From: Halalkalicoccus paucihalophilus
GTDB lineage: Archaea > Halobacteriota > Halobacteria > Halobacteriales > Halalkalicoccaceae
Direction of reading: 5' to 3'
DNA: 64,000 bases
Assembly (NCBI RefSeq): GCF_001593955.1
Contig: NZ_LTAZ01000012.1
Span: forward strand, 124,001-188,000
In this document: piece after piece, positions 1-9,421 of the stretch
Layout: each line of letters starts with the position of its first letter
How positions within the stretch are numbered: the first letter of the stretch is position 1
Translations under genes and position numbers: made by a program
The notes under the pieces: model-generated
Told to the model about the DNA's origin: nothing
The model's input: the letters and a program-made list of their open reading frames with translations, nothing else
The model's database searches: none

Positions 1-1
1 C

Positions 2-1591
2 CACGGCAACGCAGGGTTAGCTACCCTCGTTTCTAGTGATGCACGCTCAGTCTATGATGACCTATTATCGCTTGCTGCGGAGTACGCCGTTACCGATGGG
101 GCTGCCGACAGAATTCGTGTGCTGACGCCGTTGACCGATCCAACGGCAGCTACGGATCGGCTCGACGAAATACTTGCTGCACGCGATACCTGGGAATCAC
201 TCGATCAATCAGCTCGTGAGCAGATCCAAGAGTCGTTCACGACCTATGATGCGGCCAACGGGACAGATCGCGCAGCGGTCGAGACAGCAGTAGCGTTACA
301 GGAGGCAGGACTGGGAGATGCATTCGACGTGCTTGCTGATCTGGACGTCGCTGAGCTTCAGGATGCCGCTGGTGCGCTTGGCTATTTCCGTGAAACCGAT
401 ACCGGGGTCGAAGTTCTTGAGGGAGCGGACACGGAGCTCGATCGTCTCCGCGCCCAACTTGTAGCACTCAGAAATGAGGAGGGATCCGCGCTGGATATCA
501 TCGAATCGATCCGAGCGGCCGGTACACGTGATATCGAGGAGTTTCAAAGCGCCGTTATCGATTACATAGCCAACGAGACCGATATTGACCACGGCACGAT
601 CCGAACTGCGGCCATCAAGGATGCAGTCGACACCGCTGATTTCGTCTCTGGAACGCTCCGGAATCTGGGGGCAAAGCTTGAGGCCGACGTTGAGTCCCGT
701 GAGAAGGCAGTAGCGAGTCAACTCCAATCAACTATCGACACCGCTGAGAACGATGTCACAACCGCTGTTGAGGCGGTTTCGGATATCGCGTTTGCCCTCT
801 CACTGGGTCGATTTGCTGCCGAATACGATCTCCGGCGCCCCGAGCTCGGTGGCGACGGATTGGCCGTGCGAAACGCACGGAATCTATTCTTGTCGGGTGA
901 TGTCCAGCCGATTACATACGCGATTGGAGCTCACGAGATGCCGGCATCAGAGTCGGTCCAGCCACCGACAGACGATCGGGTCGCGGTGTTGACGGGGGCG
1001 AACTCCGGGGGAAAGACAACCCTCTTGGAGACGCTGTGTACGATTGTAATTCTCGCATCGATGGGACTACCAGTACCCGCCGACGACGCCCATGTCGGTT
1101 CGTTCGATCATATCGTCTTTCACCGGCGACATGCATCGTTCAACGCGGGGGTATTGGAGTCAACACTCCAGTCGGTTGTGCCCCCACTGGTCAAAGATGG
1201 GCGGACGCTGATGCTTGTCGATGAGTTCGAAGCGATCACCGAACCCGGTCGTGCTGCCGATCTACTGAACGGCCTTGTTGGCTTGACGGTCGAACGGGAC
1301 GCACTAGGAGTATACGTGACCCACCTCGCAGAGGATCTCGCCCCGTTGCCAGCAGCCACGCGGATCGATGGTATCTTCGCGGAGGGGCTTACACCCGATT
1401 TGGAATTGCAGGTGGATTATCAGCCCCGATTTGGAACACTCGGTCGGTCGACGCCAGAGTTCATCGTCTCTCGGTTGGTAGCTAATGCTGAGAATCGGAC
1501 GGTGCGCCAGGGCTTCGAAGAGCTTGCTTCTGCGGTCGGCCAAGAGGCAGTTCAGCGAACGCTGTCGGACGTTCGGTGGGCGCCGGAGTGA
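2..1591 (+). CDS. MutS-like ATPase, 5' end cut by the window
   Basis: The reading frame is open from the first bases of the window, so the N-terminus lies outside; 529 residues are visible. The C-terminal half is a MutS-type ABC ATPase: Walker A GANSGGKTT near residue 335, a Walker B LMLVDEFEAI and an H-loop VTHLAED. Ahead of it is a long helical region like the clamp/lever of MutS proteins. Such ATPases bind DNA distortions in repair or recombination. The usual MutS mismatch-binding domain is not visible, so this is better called a MutS-like or MutS2-related protein than mismatch repair MutS. No neighbour explains its role. A GTG at 119 could be mistaken for the start, but the frame continues upstream without a stop. 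Confidence 0.85.
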   Translation, partial: HGNAGLATLVSSDARSVYDDLLSLAAEYAVTDGAADRIRVLTPLTDPTAATDRLDEILAARDTWESLDQSAREQIQESFTTYDAANGTDRAAVETAVALQEAGLGDAFDVLADLDVAELQDAAGALGYFRETDTGVEVLEGADTELDRLRAQLVALRNEEGSALDIIESIRAAGTRDIEEFQSAVIDYIANETDIDHGTIRTAAIKDAVDTADFVSGTLRNLGAKLEADVESREKAVASQLQSTIDTAENDVTTAVEAVSDIAFALSLGRFAAEYDLRRPELGGDGLAVRNARNLFLSGDVQPITYAIGAHEMPASESVQPPTDDRVAVLTGANSGGKTTLLETLCTIVILASMGLPVPADDAHVGSFDHIVFHRRHASFNAGVLESTLQSVVPPLVKDGRTLMLVDEFEAITEPGRAADLLNGLVGLTVERDALGVYVTHLAEDLAPLPAATRIDGIFAEGLTPDLELQVDYQPRFGTLGRSTPEFIVSRLVANAENRTVRQGFEELASAVGQEAVQRTLSDVRWAPE

Positions 1592-1608
1592 ATCGGTTTC
1601 GAGATGTC

Positions 1609-1689
1609 TTACAGAAGAGTTCCAAGGTCGTCAATATCGACGAGCAGCCAATCGTCATTGAGCTCGTCATGCCGGTCGTAGAAAGTCAT
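1609..1689 (-). CDS. possible 26-residue ORF, unrecognised
   Basis: A short ATG-to-TAA frame encodes an acidic peptide containing DDWLLVDIDDLGTLL. The composition fits a haloarchaeal protein, but it is very short and could be a 3' remnant of a lost gene between the MutS-like gene and the cox cluster. The rest of the 1592-1802 gap holds nothing I recognise. Confidence 0.2.
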   Translation of the reverse strand: MTFYDRHDELNDDWLLVDIDDLGTLL

Positions 1690-1802
1690 ACTTTACATAA
1701 TGATTACTATAATACTGATTTATCTGTCTGGTCCGAGGGGAGTGATCTCAACGGGATGACGAGACACCGAAGGCGGCTCGAACCACTTAGCCCCGAAGTA
1801 GT

Positions 1803-2675
1803 TCACTGACTGATATCTATGACGTCATACAGCGCACGCTCGGTGTCGATCGTCAACAAGTGCTCGCGGTACTCGGCGCTCGCCTGCACGTCCGAAACGA
1901 ACGCTCCGTCGTCGACTGTTATACCGGCTTTGGCCGATGCCGCGGTGATCGTATCCTCGGTAATCGCTTCCCCCTCGAGCTCGTCCTCGACAGCCGGCAG
2001 TCTCGCGGGAGTCGTCGTCGCACCGGTGACGGCGACTCGAGCCTCCTCGATCGTCTCACCATCGGTTCGAAGCCAGACGCCGACACCGACCAATGCGTAG
2101 CCCGAGAGCGGATCTCGACGTTTGCGGTAGCCGCTTACTGCATCGTCGATGGTCGGTATCCGAATGCCAGTGACGATCTCGTCATCAGCGACCGCCGTCT
2201 CGAACGGCCCCTCGAAAAGGTCGGTCGCGTCGATCGTTCGCTTGTCATCTAACCCGCGAACCTCGAGCGAACCGTCGAGCGCGAGCAAGGCGGCCGGCGG
2301 ATCTGAACGCGCATCGCCGTGGGCGAGATTGCCGCCGATCGTCCCACCGTTTCGAACCTGTGGGTCACCCAACTCGGCCGCAGCGTCGGCGAGTACGCTC
2401 GCACGCTGACGGACAGTCTCGGAGTCGGCAATTTCGGCGTGTGTAGCGAGTGCGCCGATCGAGAGGTCAGTTCCATCGTCATCCTCTTCGATCATATCGA
2501 GCCCACGCAGTTGGCCGATATCGACGAGCGCTGGCGGCGATTCGTCCCCCGTCTTCATTCGCGGTAACAGCCCGTGTGCGCCGGCGACCAGTTCAGCACC
2601 AGCGTGGTCACTGAGCAGTGTGAGTGCGTCGTCGACGCTATCTGCTCGGTAGTACTCGAAGTCGTTCGTGTACAT
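1803..2675 (-). CDS. coxM: FAD-binding medium subunit of a molybdenum hydroxylase (CoxM-like)
   Basis: This 290-residue protein is the flavoprotein subunit of a xanthine dehydrogenase/CO dehydrogenase-family enzyme. It passes electrons from the iron-sulfur subunit through FAD to an acceptor. Two FAD-contact segments are visible: AGAHGLLPRM at residues 31-40, and GGTIGGN near 110-116 followed by HGDARSDPPAAL. Length is normal for the family. Its ATG overlaps the stop of the large-subunit gene (TAATG), so the two are probably translationally coupled; it is the last gene of the minus-strand operon coxS-coxL-coxM. The symbol follows gene order and family; the substrate is unknown. Confidence 0.9.
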   Translation of the reverse strand: MYTNDFEYYRADSVDDALTLLSDHAGAELVAGAHGLLPRMKTGDESPPALVDIGQLRGLDMIEEDDDGTDLSIGALATHAEIADSETVRQRASVLADAAAELGDPQVRNGGTIGGNLAHGDARSDPPAALLALDGSLEVRGLDDKRTIDATDLFEGPFETAVADDEIVTGIRIPTIDDAVSGYRKRRDPLSGYALVGVGVWLRTDGETIEEARVAVTGATTTPARLPAVEDELEGEAITEDTITAASAKAGITVDDGAFVSDVQASAEYREHLLTIDTERALYDVIDISQ

Positions 2676-5083
2676 TACTGATCACCCTCCGTGGCCCGCC
2701 AGACCGACTCCGGTGTGAGAGGCATGTCGAGGTGGTCGACGCCGAACGGCTCGAGCGCGTCCACGACAGCCGACACCATCGTTGGTGTCGCCGCAATGGT
2801 AGCCGACTCGCCGACGCCTTTCACCCCGATCGGGTTGTGCGGACTCGGCGTTACCGTGTTGTCCGTCTTGAATTCCGGTAGTTGCGTCGAGTGGGGGACG
2901 GCGTACTCATCCATTCGACGAGTCTGAAGGTGTCCATTGTCGTCGTAAACCGCTCCCTCATAGAGCGCGGCCCCGATCCCCTGTGCGATTCCGCCGTGGA
3001 CCTGTCCCTCGACGATCATCGGGTTAATGATCTCGCCGCAGTCGTCCACCGCAATGTAGCGTTCGATCTCGATTTCGCCCGTTTCGGGATCGACTTCGAC
3101 GACCGCGACGTGGGTTCCGAAAGGGTAGGTGAAGTTCTCCGGGTCGTAGAAGTTAGTTTCCTCGAGACCGGGATCCATTCCCTCAGGCAGGTCGTGACCG
3201 AGGTATGCCTCGTGTGCAATCGTCTGAATGTGAAGCGATCGATCCGGCGCGCCGGTGACGCGGAACTCACCGTCCTCGAACTCAAGGTCGTCTACGCTCG
3301 TCTCGAGCTGGTGGGCGGCGATCCGACGAGCTTTCTCCCGAACTTCGCGAGCACCGCGAGCGATGGAGCCGCCGCCGACCGAGGCGCTTCGGCTGCCGTA
3401 GGTCCCCATCCCCTGCGGAATCCTATCGGTGTCGCCTTCGACGACGTCGACGTCGTCAACGGAGAGTCCCAGTTCCTCGGCCGCGATCTGGGCGTAGGTC
3501 GTTCGATGTCCCTGTCCCTGGTCGGCGGTTCCAGCGAGGACTGTTACCGATCCCGTCGAATCGAAGCGGACGATCGAACTCTCCCAGCCGCCGGCCTGTG
3601 CGCCGAGATCTCCGGCGAGTCCGGACGGCGAGAGCCCCGCGGATTCGACGAAGTTACCGATCCCGATTCCGATGTACCGATCTTCGTCTCGAAGCTCGCG
3701 TTGGCGTTCGCGTAGTTCGTCGTAGTCGATGTGATCGAGCGCCAGATCCATCGCACGTTCGTACTCGCCGCTGTCGTAGACGAGCGCCGCCGCCGATTCG
3801 TAGGGGAACTCGTCGGGTGGGACGAGATTGCGCCGGCGCAGTTCGGCCGGATCTATCCCAAGTTCCCGTGCACCGACGTCAACGAGTCGCTCGATCACGT
3901 AGATCCCCTCGGCCCGACCCGCACCGCGATAGGCGTCGACGGGTGTCGTGTTCGTAAACGCGCCGATGACACGACAGTGAATCGCCGGGATGGTGTACTG
4001 GCCGGAGAGGACCGTAGTGTAGAGGTACGACGGTGTCGCCGTGCCGAACTGCGAGAGCTGTGCGCCGAGGCCAGCGTGCGTTTCGACTCGAACTCCACGG
4101 ATCGTTCCGTCGTCGTCCAGAGCGATCTCGCCGGTCGTCACGTGATCTCGGCCGTGGCAGTCGGTCAGATAACTCTCCGAACGCGTCGCCTGCCATTTCA
4201 CCGGTCGACCGAGTTGCATCGAACACCAAGCCGTCACGGCCTCATCCGGATAGTGGTAGATCTTGCTTCCGAAGCCGCCGCCGACTTCAGGAGCGATTAC
4301 CTGAATCTTGTTCTCCGGAAGCCCCAGTGTGCCCGCTGAGAGCAGCATTCGGTGGAGATGGGGGTTCTGACTCGTCATCCAGAGACGAAGTTTTCCGGTT
4401 GCATTCTCCCAGTCTGCGAGGGCCGCACGCGGTTCCATCGCGTTCGGAATGATTCGTGGCTGTCGGAGATCAACGCTCGCAACCCGGTCGGCGTCGGCGA
4501 ACGCCTCGTCGGTAGCGTCCACCTCGCCGAGTTCGAAGTCGAAGGCGACGTTGTCTGCTGCCTCGTCGTGAACCGGGGGCACGTCGCGTTCGACGGCCTC
4601 GACCGGATCGGTGACGTGCTCGAGTGGCTCGTACTCGACCGTGATCCGCTCGAGTGCGTCGTGGGCCGCGTGCGGCGTCTCCGCGATGACGGCGGCGATA
4701 CCCGTTCCCTCGTAACGGACTTTGTCCGTGGCGAGCATGCGATACTGTGGTTGGACGAGACCGGGAAGGTCCCACGCGGTCGGAATCGTATTCGGAACGC
4801 CGCTTTCGACGACGTCTTCGCCGGTGTACACCGCGATAACGCCGTCCATAGCCGCTGCGTCGCTGGTATCTATACTCTCGATTCGTGCGTGGGCGTGATC
4901 GGACCGGCAAATAGCCAGATGAGTCATTCCACGAAGGGAGATATCGTCGGTGTACTCCCCGTCACCGGTTAGCAGTGGAACGTCCTCGCCGCGTTTGATG
5001 GCAGAGCCAAAAGTGCCACCGCTGCCGTCCCCGTCGGGTTCGGTAGCTGACTCCGTCGCTTCATTCGTATCCGCGTCGCTCAT
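2675..5083 (-). CDS. coxL: Molybdopterin-binding large subunit, form II CoxL/aldehyde-oxidase type
   Basis: This 802-residue catalytic subunit belongs to the xanthine oxidase family and would carry the Mo-molybdopterin cofactor. Visible motifs include VGGGFGSKIYHYPDE near 267-281, the active-site loop AYRGAGR at 384-390, and GVGES with the conserved catalytic glutamate at about 759. True form I CO dehydrogenase has AYxCSFR in that loop; AYRGAGR marks form II enzymes of mostly unknown substrate. The gene overlaps its neighbours by 4 bp (coxS, ATGA) and 1 bp (coxM, TAATG). A purine, aldehyde or aromatic hydroxylase role is possible. Family is certain, substrate is not. Confidence 0.93.
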   Translation of the reverse strand: MSDADTNEATESATEPDGDGSGGTFGSAIKRGEDVPLLTGDGEYTDDISLRGMTHLAICRSDHAHARIESIDTSDAAAMDGVIAVYTGEDVVESGVPNTIPTAWDLPGLVQPQYRMLATDKVRYEGTGIAAVIAETPHAAHDALERITVEYEPLEHVTDPVEAVERDVPPVHDEAADNVAFDFELGEVDATDEAFADADRVASVDLRQPRIIPNAMEPRAALADWENATGKLRLWMTSQNPHLHRMLLSAGTLGLPENKIQVIAPEVGGGFGSKIYHYPDEAVTAWCSMQLGRPVKWQATRSESYLTDCHGRDHVTTGEIALDDDGTIRGVRVETHAGLGAQLSQFGTATPSYLYTTVLSGQYTIPAIHCRVIGAFTNTTPVDAYRGAGRAEGIYVIERLVDVGARELGIDPAELRRRNLVPPDEFPYESAAALVYDSGEYERAMDLALDHIDYDELRERQRELRDEDRYIGIGIGNFVESAGLSPSGLAGDLGAQAGGWESSIVRFDSTGSVTVLAGTADQGQGHRTTYAQIAAEELGLSVDDVDVVEGDTDRIPQGMGTYGSRSASVGGGSIARGAREVREKARRIAAHQLETSVDDLEFEDGEFRVTGAPDRSLHIQTIAHEAYLGHDLPEGMDPGLEETNFYDPENFTYPFGTHVAVVEVDPETGEIEIERYIAVDDCGEIINPMIVEGQVHGGIAQGIGAALYEGAVYDDNGHLQTRRMDEYAVPHSTQLPEFKTDNTVTPSPHNPIGVKGVGESATIAATPTMVSAVVDALEPFGVDHLDMPLTPESVWRATEGDQ

Positions 5084-5559
5084 CGTTGTCCACCCAACTG
5101 GTCAGCTGTGGCCTCGATGGCATCCACAATGTTCTGGTAGCCGGTACACCGACAGAGGTTCCCCTCGATCGCCTCTCGAATTTCCTCACGGGTTGGATCG
5201 TCGTTCTCACGGAGGAACGTGTCGGCGGTCATGAGCATCCCCGGTGTACAGTAGCCACACTGGAGTCCGTGTTGTTCCTGAAACTGCTCTTGTAGGGTCG
5301 TGAGATCGCCGTTGTCGGCGATCCCCTCGACCGTTTCGATCTCCGATCCGTCGGCCTGGACGGCCAGGCGAGTACAGGACTTGATCGTTTTACTATTCTC
5401 TCTGACGGTACAGGCACCGCATCGTCCCGTTTCACAGCCGACGTTCGCCCCGGTATAGCCGAGTTCATCTCGAAGTGCCGATACGAGCAACGTTCGCGGC
5501 TCGACGGTCAGCTCGTGTTGTTCACCGTTAACTATTATCGATATATTGCATTCTGACAT
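5080..5559 (-). CDS. coxS: [2Fe-2S] small subunit of a molybdenum hydroxylase (CoxS-like)
   Basis: This 159-residue protein carries two [2Fe-2S] clusters. A plant-ferredoxin-like set is at Cys42, Cys47, Cys50 and Cys62, and an all-helical set is at Cys101, Cys104, Cys136 and Cys138. It relays electrons from the Mo site in the large subunit to FAD in the medium subunit. It is the first gene of the minus-strand operon, with a 4-bp overlap onto coxL. The 179-bp gap upstream (5560-5738) is AT-rich and probably holds the promoter, although the upstream mocA-like gene is on the same strand and read-through is possible. Length and cysteine spacing are typical. Confidence 0.93.
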   Translation of the reverse strand: MSECNISIIVNGEQHELTVEPRTLLVSALRDELGYTGANVGCETGRCGACTVRENSKTIKSCTRLAVQADGSEIETVEGIADNGDLTTLQEQFQEQHGLQCGYCTPGMLMTADTFLRENDDPTREEIREAIEGNLCRCTGYQNIVDAIEATADQLGGQR

Positions 5560-5738
5560 TCATAATCCTCGCAGTATGTGTTTTACTCATTCATGTGTAT
5601 TGTTTCCAACGTTCGTGTTAGATGCCTACACTCCACACACACCATATCGAGGTAAATAGATTTGCAACAAAAATATTAGTTTTCAACGGTCAATGTTGCA
5701 AAATATTTCGCACAGCTCTATTTCTCAGTATCTGTTTC

Positions 5739-6416
5739 TCAGGGGAGGTCAGCAGGAGTATCGATGTCACGGACGACACCTGGATCGTCGGTCGCAACGA
5801 GAGCTGATCGGTCCCCTTCGAGCAATACCGCACATCCACCAGTGTCTCCTGAGACGTCGGCAAGTCGTTCGAAGTGGCACCTATCGAACAGCACTGGATT
5901 CCCGCGAGAGCCGTCGTATGCCGCCGCAAGCGCTGTCTCGGGTCCTGTTCGATATGTCGCGACGAGAGTATCGACGGTTTCTGGGCTAACGAACGGCATA
6001 TCTCCGAGTGCAAACACCGCCGCAGCCACGTCAGACGTCTCGAGTGCATTGATTCCGACACAGACTGACGTGGCCTGGCCGCGAGCGTACTCGTCATTTT
6101 GAACGAGTGTGATCGGCTTCTCCGCGAGTGCGTCTGCAACTCGGTCAGCGTCGTGTCCGACGACGACGATTATCGGATCGACCTCGCTCGCAACCATCGT
6201 CTCGACGGCGTGAGCGACGATCGGTTGTCCCTCGAGGTCGGCTAAGAGTTTGTTCGCCGCACCGAACCGTGAACTCGTTCCGGCGGCGAGGACAACGCCA
6301 GCAATCTCGTTGGATCCGTCGCTTGGATCCTGATCGCCGGTTTGATTCGTCCGATGGTTTGTCGCCGGCTGACTACCTGAGAGCGGTGTAATGATTGGAA
6401 TTCCGTTGTTACCCAT
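5739..6416 (-). CDS. mocA: MocA/CoxI-like molybdenum cofactor nucleotidyltransferase
   Basis: This 225-residue NTP-transferase contains VVLAAGTSSRFG followed by NKLLADLEGQPIVAHAV near the N-terminus, the signature of the MobA/MocA family that adds CMP or GMP to molybdopterin. FALGDMPFVSP is the metal-binding segment. About 37 polar residues precede the catalytic core, so the true start may be somewhat downstream of the ATG at 6416. It lies upstream of coxSLM on the same strand and probably makes the cytosine-dinucleotide cofactor for that enzyme. Cytidylyl versus guanylyl specificity cannot be read from the sequence. Confidence 0.85.
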   Translation of the reverse strand: MGNNGIPIITPLSGSQPATNHRTNQTGDQDPSDGSNEIAGVVLAAGTSSRFGAANKLLADLEGQPIVAHAVETMVASEVDPIIVVVGHDADRVADALAEKPITLVQNDEYARGQATSVCVGINALETSDVAAAVFALGDMPFVSPETVDTLVATYRTGPETALAAAYDGSRGNPVLFDRCHFERLADVSGDTGGCAVLLEGDRSALVATDDPGVVRDIDTPADLP

Positions 6417-6463
6417 ACTGGCCTCCCTGCCGGTTTAGTCGGTTGCAGGGGATGCTTCCTCGG

Positions 6464-6803
6464 GTGACATCCTCCCCGCCGTGAACGGCGAGGCTTCCCA
6501 CAGGATCGGTCCTGCTGAGTTGGGAGATTTACGGTTTGCATCCCGTCGTGATATGGGCCGTGCCACGCGGCCGTTACCTCTATCCGGAGAGGACTCGGGG
6601 TTACTTGGTTGTTTATTGACGGTATCCCACTGCGGTCGCCGAGGGGAATACCTTCGACCAACCGAGGGGAACCCCGGTACTGTCTCATTAGGGTGGGCGG
6701 CACGGCCGCCTCGGTTGGTATCACAGACAGACTGTATCCTCGTGAATCTACCGATGCGGCGATTCATCCCCACCCTAAAGGACGGGATTTTCTCGCCTAA
6801 TTC
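6464..6803 (+). mobile_element. PATE-like non-autonomous IS200/IS605 element, copy 1
   Basis: The element begins with GTGACATCCTCCCC and a small palindrome (CCGCCGTGAACGGCG). It ends with CCCACCCTAAAGGACGGGAT and then TTTTCTCGCC. It contains no long ORF. It aligns along its whole length, with gaps, to the reverse complement of 20718-21087, sharing both ends and internal blocks. This is the form of haloarchaeal palindrome-associated elements derived from IS200/IS605 transposons. It separates mocA from the divergent coxD promoter. Between it and coxD (6804-7057) is an AT-rich promoter-like stretch with no ORF I trust. Confidence 0.6.
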
Positions 6804-7057
6804 AGATAACCACCGTCCATATGTTCATGCTATGGCTCCGGTATGACGGGCTGTAATCCATAGCAGTCTGTGTGTGATGCACTACCAAATGTGTCCCGAC
6901 TCGAGTACTTGGCAACTGATTCGGATTATCAACATTTTTCTCCGAGTGAAGGTTTAGCGTCTGGAGCACTTCGGATGAGACAGACTCCGAATGGATGCGA
7001 GAATTATTGACCGTCGTTCGACCATGGCGCGACGATGGCTTCCCATAGCGGTGAGCG

Positions 7058-8032
7058 ATGACTGAGCCGACCACTCTCTCGTTCGCGGCGTTTACCGAGT
7101 CGGATCTCAGAGAGCTCTTCGATCAGCAGGAGTACGTCGCGGCGGACGATATCGTCGTTCCAGTACTGCTTGCACTTCGGCTCGGGAAACCGCTACTCAT
7201 CGAAGGAGAACCCGGAAGCGGGAAGACAGAGTTAGGAAAGGTCCTGGCGGCGGGACTCGAGACCGAACTCATTCGTCTACAATGCTATGAGGGGTTAGCG
7301 GCCGAGAACACTCTCTACGAGTGGAACTACACGAAACAGTTGCTTTCGGTGCAGGCCGGTGAACGCGGCGTCACCGACGATAGCACGGTATTCGACGAAG
7401 AATATTTGCTCGAACGACCGCTGCTCCGGGCGCTGTCGGACGATCACGAGCAACCAGCCGTCCTCCTCATCGACGAAATAGACCGTGCCGATCGGGAGTT
7501 TGAAGCACTGCTACTCGAGTTCCTCTCCGAGTTTCAGGTTACGGTGCCAGAACTGGGAACGGTCGAAGCATCAGTGCCGCCGATCGTCCTCCTCACATCG
7601 AACCGAACACGAGGGCTGGGCGACGCGCTCAAACGGCGTTGCTTGTATCTCCACCTAGATCCACCGTCGTTCGAGAAAGAACATGAAATCGTCCAACGAA
7701 AAGCACCGGGATTGGACGGGCCGACGGCCGCGGAGATCTGCGGTGTCGTCCAGCGGTTGCGCGAGGAACCGCTGTTGAAACAGCCCGGAATCGCGGAGAC
7801 GCTCGACTGGTCCTGTGCACTCCTCAAGCTTCGATTCGGGACCGAGGCCGGCAGTACTGAACCCGATGATGAGAAATCCACCACCGCGCTTTCTCCCCAA
7901 CTGATCGACCGCACGCTATCGTGTCTGCTGAAGGAGATCGAGGACGTATCTCGAATCGACGACGCCCTGCTCGAAACCCTCGTCCGTGCGGGCCGAGATG
8001 CGCGAGAGCGGACGGAGGACGCCGAAGCGTGA
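7058..8032 (+). CDS. coxD: MoxR-type AAA+ ATPase, CoxD-like maturation factor
   Basis: This 324-residue AAA+ protein has Walker A GEPGSGKT at residues 50-57, Walker B LLIDEID at 136-142, and a sensor/arginine-finger region LTSNRTRGLGDALKRRC. In carboxydotroph systems the MoxR-family CoxD helps mature the sulfur/metal active site of the Mo enzyme. It sits head-to-tail with coxE, whose GTG start overlaps this stop (GTGA), and diverges from coxSLM. A GGTGAG sequence just before the ATG may serve as ribosome binding site. The neighbourhood rather than the protein alone supports the CoxD name. Confidence 0.88.
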   Translation: MTEPTTLSFAAFTESDLRELFDQQEYVAADDIVVPVLLALRLGKPLLIEGEPGSGKTELGKVLAAGLETELIRLQCYEGLAAENTLYEWNYTKQLLSVQAGERGVTDDSTVFDEEYLLERPLLRALSDDHEQPAVLLIDEIDRADREFEALLLEFLSEFQVTVPELGTVEASVPPIVLLTSNRTRGLGDALKRRCLYLHLDPPSFEKEHEIVQRKAPGLDGPTAAEICGVVQRLREEPLLKQPGIAETLDWSCALLKLRFGTEAGSTEPDDEKSTTALSPQLIDRTLSCLLKEIEDVSRIDDALLETLVRAGRDARERTEDAEA

Positions 8033-9360
8033 CCGACCCGGTGTTATCCGGCGGACTCGAGACTGTCCGCGACCACGTTATTAGCGAGGTCGTGAGGTTT
8101 GCCGATGCGCTCCGCGACGAGGGTGTGGCCGTTTCATCGACGGCGAGCATAACAGCTGTTCAGGCCATTTCGGAACTCCCCGAACCCGATGAGTCGACCA
8201 TCCGTGTCGCCCTCCGCACTGCTCTCATCTGCCAATACCCGGATATCTCCGTGTTCGAACGGCTCTTTCCACGCTTCTGGGTCAGACTCACAGAAGGCGA
8301 TACCGACATCACATCGCTAGCCGCCAATAACACAACCCAGCCCTTTGCAGTGCCCCAAGCGGGTAAATCAGACTCGGAGGCTGGAGAGAACGACGATGCT
8401 GCGGAGTCGATCGAGCGGACTGAGCACGCGCAGTCACCTGTAGTAGAACCAAACGCACCCGCAGACAGAGATGACGAACGGAACACCGAGCCGGACGTGG
8501 GATACGTCTTTCATGCCCTGTCGACGCGAACAGGACGCTCGGAACCAGTTACCGTCGACGACGTTACGATACCCGAAACGGACGTTCGCGAGCCACTCAA
8601 TCGAATCGGTCGATTACTGGGACAGAAGCGGGGACGACGCTTCGAAGACGCACGGACAGGAGACAGACTGAACGTCCGTCGGACCCTCCGACGAAGTTTC
8701 GGGACCGGTGGAACCGTCCTCGAGTTTGAGCGACGCAGCTACGATCGGACGGCGGCGAACGCCGTCGTTCTCGCCGACGTGAGCCGGTCGGTCCTCGACA
8801 GTATCGACCGCGGATTTTTGCTACGTGTCCTTCGACAGCTGTACGCCGACTGGCGATCCGTTCGAGTATTCTTCTTTGACACCAGCCTCCGGGAGGTGAC
8901 GGCGCAGTTCGACGAACCGTCGTCCGATCGTGCCATTGCAGCCCTCGAGCGCGCCGAAACTGAGTGGGGCGGTGGGACCCGGATCGGAGAGGCGATTTTG
9001 ACCCTTCGGACCGACTATCCGGATGCCGTCGACCGAGAAACTGCCGTGCTCGTGATCAGCGACGGCCTCGAGGTCGGGGAACTCGATCTGCTCGAACGAG
9101 GGATAACGTGGCTTTCGACACGAGCTGATTCCGTTCTCTGGCTCAATCCGCTGGCGATCGATAGCGAATACGAACCGACCTGTCGGGGAATGACGATTGC
9201 CTCTCCGTTCGTCGACGGTCTGTTCGGATTCGCTCGACCATCGGATCTCGAAGAAATCGCGAGACAGCTCTCGCTTCGTGGTGTTCACGGTCGAATCGGC
9301 TACGAGTATACCGGTAGCCAAACGTCGTTTGGAAGTCGATCACAGTCGATCGAACAGTGA
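8029..9360 (+). CDS. coxE: VWA-domain protein, CoxE-like
   Basis: I place the start at GTG 8029, overlapping the coxD stop by 4 bp, which gives 443 residues. The frame stays open upstream within coxD but has no better start. The C-terminal part is a von Willebrand A domain with the MIDAS motif DVSRS at residues 250-254. The first 200 residues include an acidic linker at about 105-160. CoxE proteins pair with the MoxR ATPase CoxD in maturation of the Mo hydroxylase. The coxD-coxE-xdhC order matches known maturation clusters. Confidence 0.87.
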   Translation: MTDPVLSGGLETVRDHVISEVVRFADALRDEGVAVSSTASITAVQAISELPEPDESTIRVALRTALICQYPDISVFERLFPRFWVRLTEGDTDITSLAANNTTQPFAVPQAGKSDSEAGENDDAAESIERTEHAQSPVVEPNAPADRDDERNTEPDVGYVFHALSTRTGRSEPVTVDDVTIPETDVREPLNRIGRLLGQKRGRRFEDARTGDRLNVRRTLRRSFGTGGTVLEFERRSYDRTAANAVVLADVSRSVLDSIDRGFLLRVLRQLYADWRSVRVFFFDTSLREVTAQFDEPSSDRAIAALERAETEWGGGTRIGEAILTLRTDYPDAVDRETAVLVISDGLEVGELDLLERGITWLSTRADSVLWLNPLAIDSEYEPTCRGMTIASPFVDGLFGFARPSDLEEIARQLSLRGVHGRIGYEYTGSQTSFGSRSQSIEQ

Positions 9361-9421
9361 CACGGACCGTGAATTCCCCTCTGACAAGAAGGTATAATTG
9401 TGTAAGTGACCAACACACGGT

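Noticed and set aside
2675-5083. True (form I) CO dehydrogenase
   Set aside because: The active-site loop is AYRGAGR, lacking the AYxCSFR signature needed for the Cu-binding cysteine.
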